64,000 nt of DNA, taken from Ptiloglossa arizonensis (taxonomy: Eukaryota > Arthropoda > Insecta > Hymenoptera > Colletidae). Position numbers and translations under genes: made by a program. The stretch is from positions 62,001 through 126,000 of the forward strand of contig NW_027478969.1 of the NCBI RefSeq assembly GCF_051014685.1, written 5' to 3'. This document shows positions 60,956 through 64,000 of the stretch, piece after piece; the first letter of the stretch is position 1, and the number at the start of each line of letters is the position of its first letter. Under the pieces are notes generated by a model. The model had not been told where the DNA came from. It ran no database searches and saw only the letters and a list, made by a program, of their open reading frames with translations.

Positions 60956-63900
60956 CAAAATTTTCGCAGTTCTGATGCTCGAAACGAGTAACTAGAACGG
61001 CCTCGGGGAATAGTACGCACACCGTTGTAATCGGGCGAGTTTCTACTTTCAGACGCAACAGAAATTTTGCGGATGGGTCAATCCGTTCGCGAGATGTGGC
61101 AGTTTGGAGGTAAGAAACGCTTGAGAAACTCAAAATTTTCGCAGTTCTGATGCTCGGAACGAATAACTGGAACGGCCTAGGGGAAAAGTGCGCACACCGT
61201 TGCAATCGGGCGAGTTTCTACTTTCAGATGCAACAGAAATTTTGCGGATTGATCAATCCGTTCGCGAGATATGGCAGTTTGGAAGTAAGAAACGCTTGAG
61301 AAACTCAAAATTTTTGCAGTTCTGATGCTCGAAAAGAGTAACTAGAACGGCCTAGGGGAAAAGTACGCATACCGTTGTAATCGGGCGAGTTTCTACTTTC
61401 AGATGCAACAGAAATTTTGCGGATTGATCAATCCGTTCGCGAGATATGGCAGTTTGGAGATAAGAAACGCTTGAGAAACTAAAAATTTTCGCAGTTCTGA
61501 TGCTCGAAACGAGTAACTAGAACGGCCTAGGGGAAAAGTACGCATACCGTTGTAATCGGGCGAGTCTCTACTTTCAGATGCAACAGAAATTTTGCGGACT
61601 GGTCAATCCTTTCGCCAGATATGGCAGATTAGAGGTAAGAAACGCTTGAGAAACTCAAAATTTTCGCAGTTCTGATGCTCGAAACGAATAACTCGAACGG
61701 CCTAGGGGAAAACTACACATACCGTTGTAATCGGGCGAGTTTCTACTTTCAGATGCAACAGAAATTTTGCGGATTGGTCAATCCGTTCGCGAGATATGGC
61801 AGATTGGAGGTAAGAAACGCTTGAGAAACTCAAAATTTTTGCAGTTCTGATGCTCGAAACGAGTAACTAGAACGGCCTAGGGGAAAAGTACGCATACCGT
61901 TGTAATCGGGCGAGTTTCTACTTTCAGATGCAACAGAAATTTTGCGGATTGATCAATCCGTTCGCGAGATATGGCAGTTTAGAGGTAAGAAACGCTTGAG
62001 AAACTCAAAATTTTCGCAGTTCTGATGCTCGAAACGAATAACTGGAACGGCCTACGGGAAAACTACACATACCGTTCTAATCGGGCGAGTTTCTACTTTC
62101 AGATGCAACAGAAATTTTGCGGATTGTTCAATCCGTTCGCGAGATATGGCAGTTTGGAGGTAAGAAACGCTTGAGAAACTCAAAATTTTCGCAGTTCTGA
62201 TGCTCGAAACGAGTAACCAGAACGGCCTAGGGGAAAAGTACGCATACCGTTGTAATCGGGCGAGTTTCTACTTTCAGATGCAACAGAAATTTTGCGGATT
62301 GATCAATCCGTTCGCGAGATATGGCAGTTTGGAAGTAAGAAACGCTTGAGAAACTCAAAATTTTTGCAGTTCTGATGCTCGAAAAGAGTAACTAGAACGG
62401 CCTAGGGGAAAAGTACGCATACCGTTGTAATCGGGCGAGTTTCTACTTTCAGATGCAACAGAAATTTTGCGGATTGATCAATCCGTTCGCGAGATATGGC
62501 AGTTTGGAGATAAGAAACGCTTGAGAAACTAAAAATTTTCGCAGTTCTGATGCTCGAAACGAGTAACTAGAACGGCCTAGGGGAAAAGTACGCATACCGT
62601 TGTAATCGGGCGAGTCTCTACTTTCAGATGCAACAGAAATTTTGCGGATTGGTCAATCCTTTCGCCAGATATGGCAGATTAGAGGTAAGAAACGCTTGAG
62701 AAACTCAAAATTTTCGCAGTTCTGATGCTCGAAACGAATAACTCGAACGGCCTAGGGGAAAACTACACACACCGTTGTAATCGGGCGAGCTTCTACTTTC
62801 AGATGCAGCAGAAATTTTGCGGATTGATCAATCCGTTCGCGAGATATGGCAGTTTGGAGATAAGAAACGCTTGAGAAACTCAAAATTTTCGCAGTTCTGA
62901 TGCTCGAAACGAGTAACTGGAACGGCCTAGGGGAAAAGTACGCATACCGTTGTAATCGGGCGAGTTTCTACTTTCAGATACAGCAGAAATTTTGCGGATT
63001 GATCAATCCGTTTGCGAGATATGGCAGTTTGGAGATAAGAAACGCTTGAGAAACTCAAAATTTTCGCAGTTCTGATGCTCGAAACGAGTAACTAGAACGG
63101 CCTAGGGGAAAAGTACGCATACCGTTGTAATCGGGCGAGTTTCTACTTTCAGATGCAACAGAAATTTTGCGGATTGGTCAATCCGTTCGCGAGATATGGC
63201 AGTTTGGATGTAAGAAACGCTTGAGAAACTCAAAATTTTCGCAGTTCTGATGCTCGGAACGAATAACTGGAACGGCCTAGGGGAAAAGTGCGCACACCGT
63301 TGCAATCGGGCGAGTTTCTACTTTCAGATGCAACAGAAATTTTGCGGATTGATCAATCCGTTCGCGAGATATGGCAGTTTGGAAGTAAGAAACGCTTGAG
63401 AAACTCAAAATTTTTGCAGTTCTGATGCTCGAAAAGAGTAACTAGAACGGCCTAGGGGAAAAGTACGCATACCGTTGTAATCGGGCGAGTTTCTACTTTC
63501 AGATGCAACAGAAATTTTGCGGATTGGTCAATCCGTTCGCGAGATATGGCAGTTTGGATGTAAGAAACGCTTGAGAAACTCAAAATTTTCGCAGTTCTGA
63601 TGCTCGAAACGAATAACTGGAACGGCCTAGGGGAAAAGTACGCATACCGTTGTAATCGGGCGAGTTTCTACTTTCACATGCAGCAGAAATTTTGCGGATT
63701 GATCAATCCGTTCGCGAGATATGGCAGTTTGGAGATAAGAAACGCTTGAGAAACTCAAAATTTTCGCAGTTCTGATGCTCGAAACGAGTAACTTGAACGG
63801 CCTAGGGGAAAAGTACGAATACCGTTGTAATGGGGCGAGTTTCTACTTTCAGAAGCAACAGAAATTTTGCGGATTGGTCAATCCGTTCGCGAGATATGGC

Positions 63901-64000
63901 AGTTTGGAGGTAAGAAACGCTTGAGAAACTCAAAATTCTCGCAGTTCTGATGCTCGAAACGAGTAACTAGAACGGCTTAGGGGAAAAGTACGCATACCGT
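60956..64000 (+). repeat. Domain E: mixed monomers with 6-monomer repeats
   Basis: No M1-M9 order and no 174-bp monomer. Many members carry the perfect palindrome. A segment marked by ttggaagtaag, aaatttttgcag and gaaaagagtaac recurs at 61,331, 62,381 and 63,431, two steps of 1,050 bp (6 monomers). The first two also share ttcgccagat with ggcagattagagg and aactcgaac. The pair with gctcggaacg and gttgcaatcggg recurs at a 2,100-bp shift (61,155 and 63,255). The window ends inside the 366th monomer. Confidence 0.8.
63846..64000 (+). repeat. Partial last monomer (155 of 175 bp)
   Basis: The monomer begins at the ctttcagaag variant and is cut by the window edge after cgcataccgt, so the array continues beyond this window. 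The left edge also starts within the array, so neither array boundary is visible. Confidence 0.9.

Larger units (their letters stand above)
1..64000 (+). repeat. 175-bp satellite array filling the whole window
   Basis: The same unit returns every 175 bases from the first base to the last (ctttcagatg or a close variant at 1, 176, 351 and so on to 63,846). All copies are head to tail and in one orientation. I see no inversion, no transposon, no unique spacer and no array edge. Individual monomers differ from one another by a modest number of substitutions, many of them shared by subsets. The consensus has 77 G+C of 175 (44%) and about 13 CpG. This is the structure of a eukaryotic centromeric or heterochromatic satellite. 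The family is not one I recognise, and the sequence does not identify the organism. No coding gene is supported anywhere: 175 is not a multiple of three, so any frame cycles through all three phases and meets stops within about two monomers. Confidence 0.98.

Noticed and set aside
19620..61205. A recurrent minus-strand open frame of 76 codons (up to 100) repeated more than twenty times, resembling a small gene family.
   Set aside because: It spans about 1.3 monomers of the satellite and recurs only because the satellite recurs. In the copies I checked the first codon is TTG (reverse of caa), not ATG. Frame length tracks chance loss of stops, and nothing like a signal peptide or domain is visible.
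1..64000. A CRISPR array, because of regular direct repeats.
   Set aside because: The repeated unit is the whole 175 bp with no unique spacers, and there are no cas genes.
1..64000. Identification as a named satellite such as alpha satellite or the Arabidopsis 180-bp repeat.
   Set aside because: Length is similar but the sequence does not match what I know of these families. Naming one would be a guess without a database search.

Overview
The whole window is one uninterrupted tandem satellite DNA array. I find no gene, RNA gene, transposon, CRISPR array or unique sequence in it. The repeat unit is 175 bp, head to tail, always in the same orientation. Position 1 is taken as the start of a monomer (phase set at ctttcagatg). 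The window then holds 365 complete monomers plus 155 bp of a 366th that begins at 63,846. An array like this points to a eukaryotic chromosome, most likely a centromeric, pericentromeric or other heterochromatic block. The monomer length is in the nucleosomal range. I do not recognise the family and cannot name the organism. The monomer is about 44% GC and has about 13 CpG, more than its base composition predicts. This argues against long-term heavy CpG methylation with deamination.

Layout. (A) 1-19,587: mixed monomer types with local segmental duplications of 4, 6, 7 and 8 monomers. (B) 19,588-32,008: dominated by a nine-monomer higher-order repeat (HOR) of 1,574 bp, called M1-M9 here, present as canonical 9-mers and as 11-, 13- and 14-mer derivatives. 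(C) 32,009-37,433: a mixed block without M1-M9 order, with 4-monomer duplications, sharing about 1.9 kb with 16.4-18.46 kb. (D) 37,434-60,955: HOR DNA again, including a 9,270-bp (53-monomer) tandem duplication, 42,416-51,685 and 51,686-60,955, that is almost identical. Each copy carries a non-HOR block of about 1.35 kb. (E) 60,956-64,000: mixed monomers related to that non-HOR block, with 6-monomer (1,050 bp) repeats.

Length conservation is strict. The net deficit against 365 x 175 is exactly 30 bp, and I count exactly 30 monomers with one A missing from the central A4T4 tract. That single-base deletion is the only indel I can see.

Motifs in the monomer that could matter for chromatin are: two degenerate CENP-B-box-like 17-mers (monomer positions 40-56 and 150-166, each matching 7 of 9 core bases); a 16-bp palindrome that is perfect in some monomers (25-40); small dyads at 76-88 and, in a subset, in the ctcgaaacgag segment; and an A4T4 tract (87-94). 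Most 174-bp monomers also carry a damaged second CENP-B-like motif, so motif-bearing and motif-poor monomers have fixed places in the HOR. Short open frames (67-100 codons) recur, but they are satellite read-through and mostly need a TTG start.
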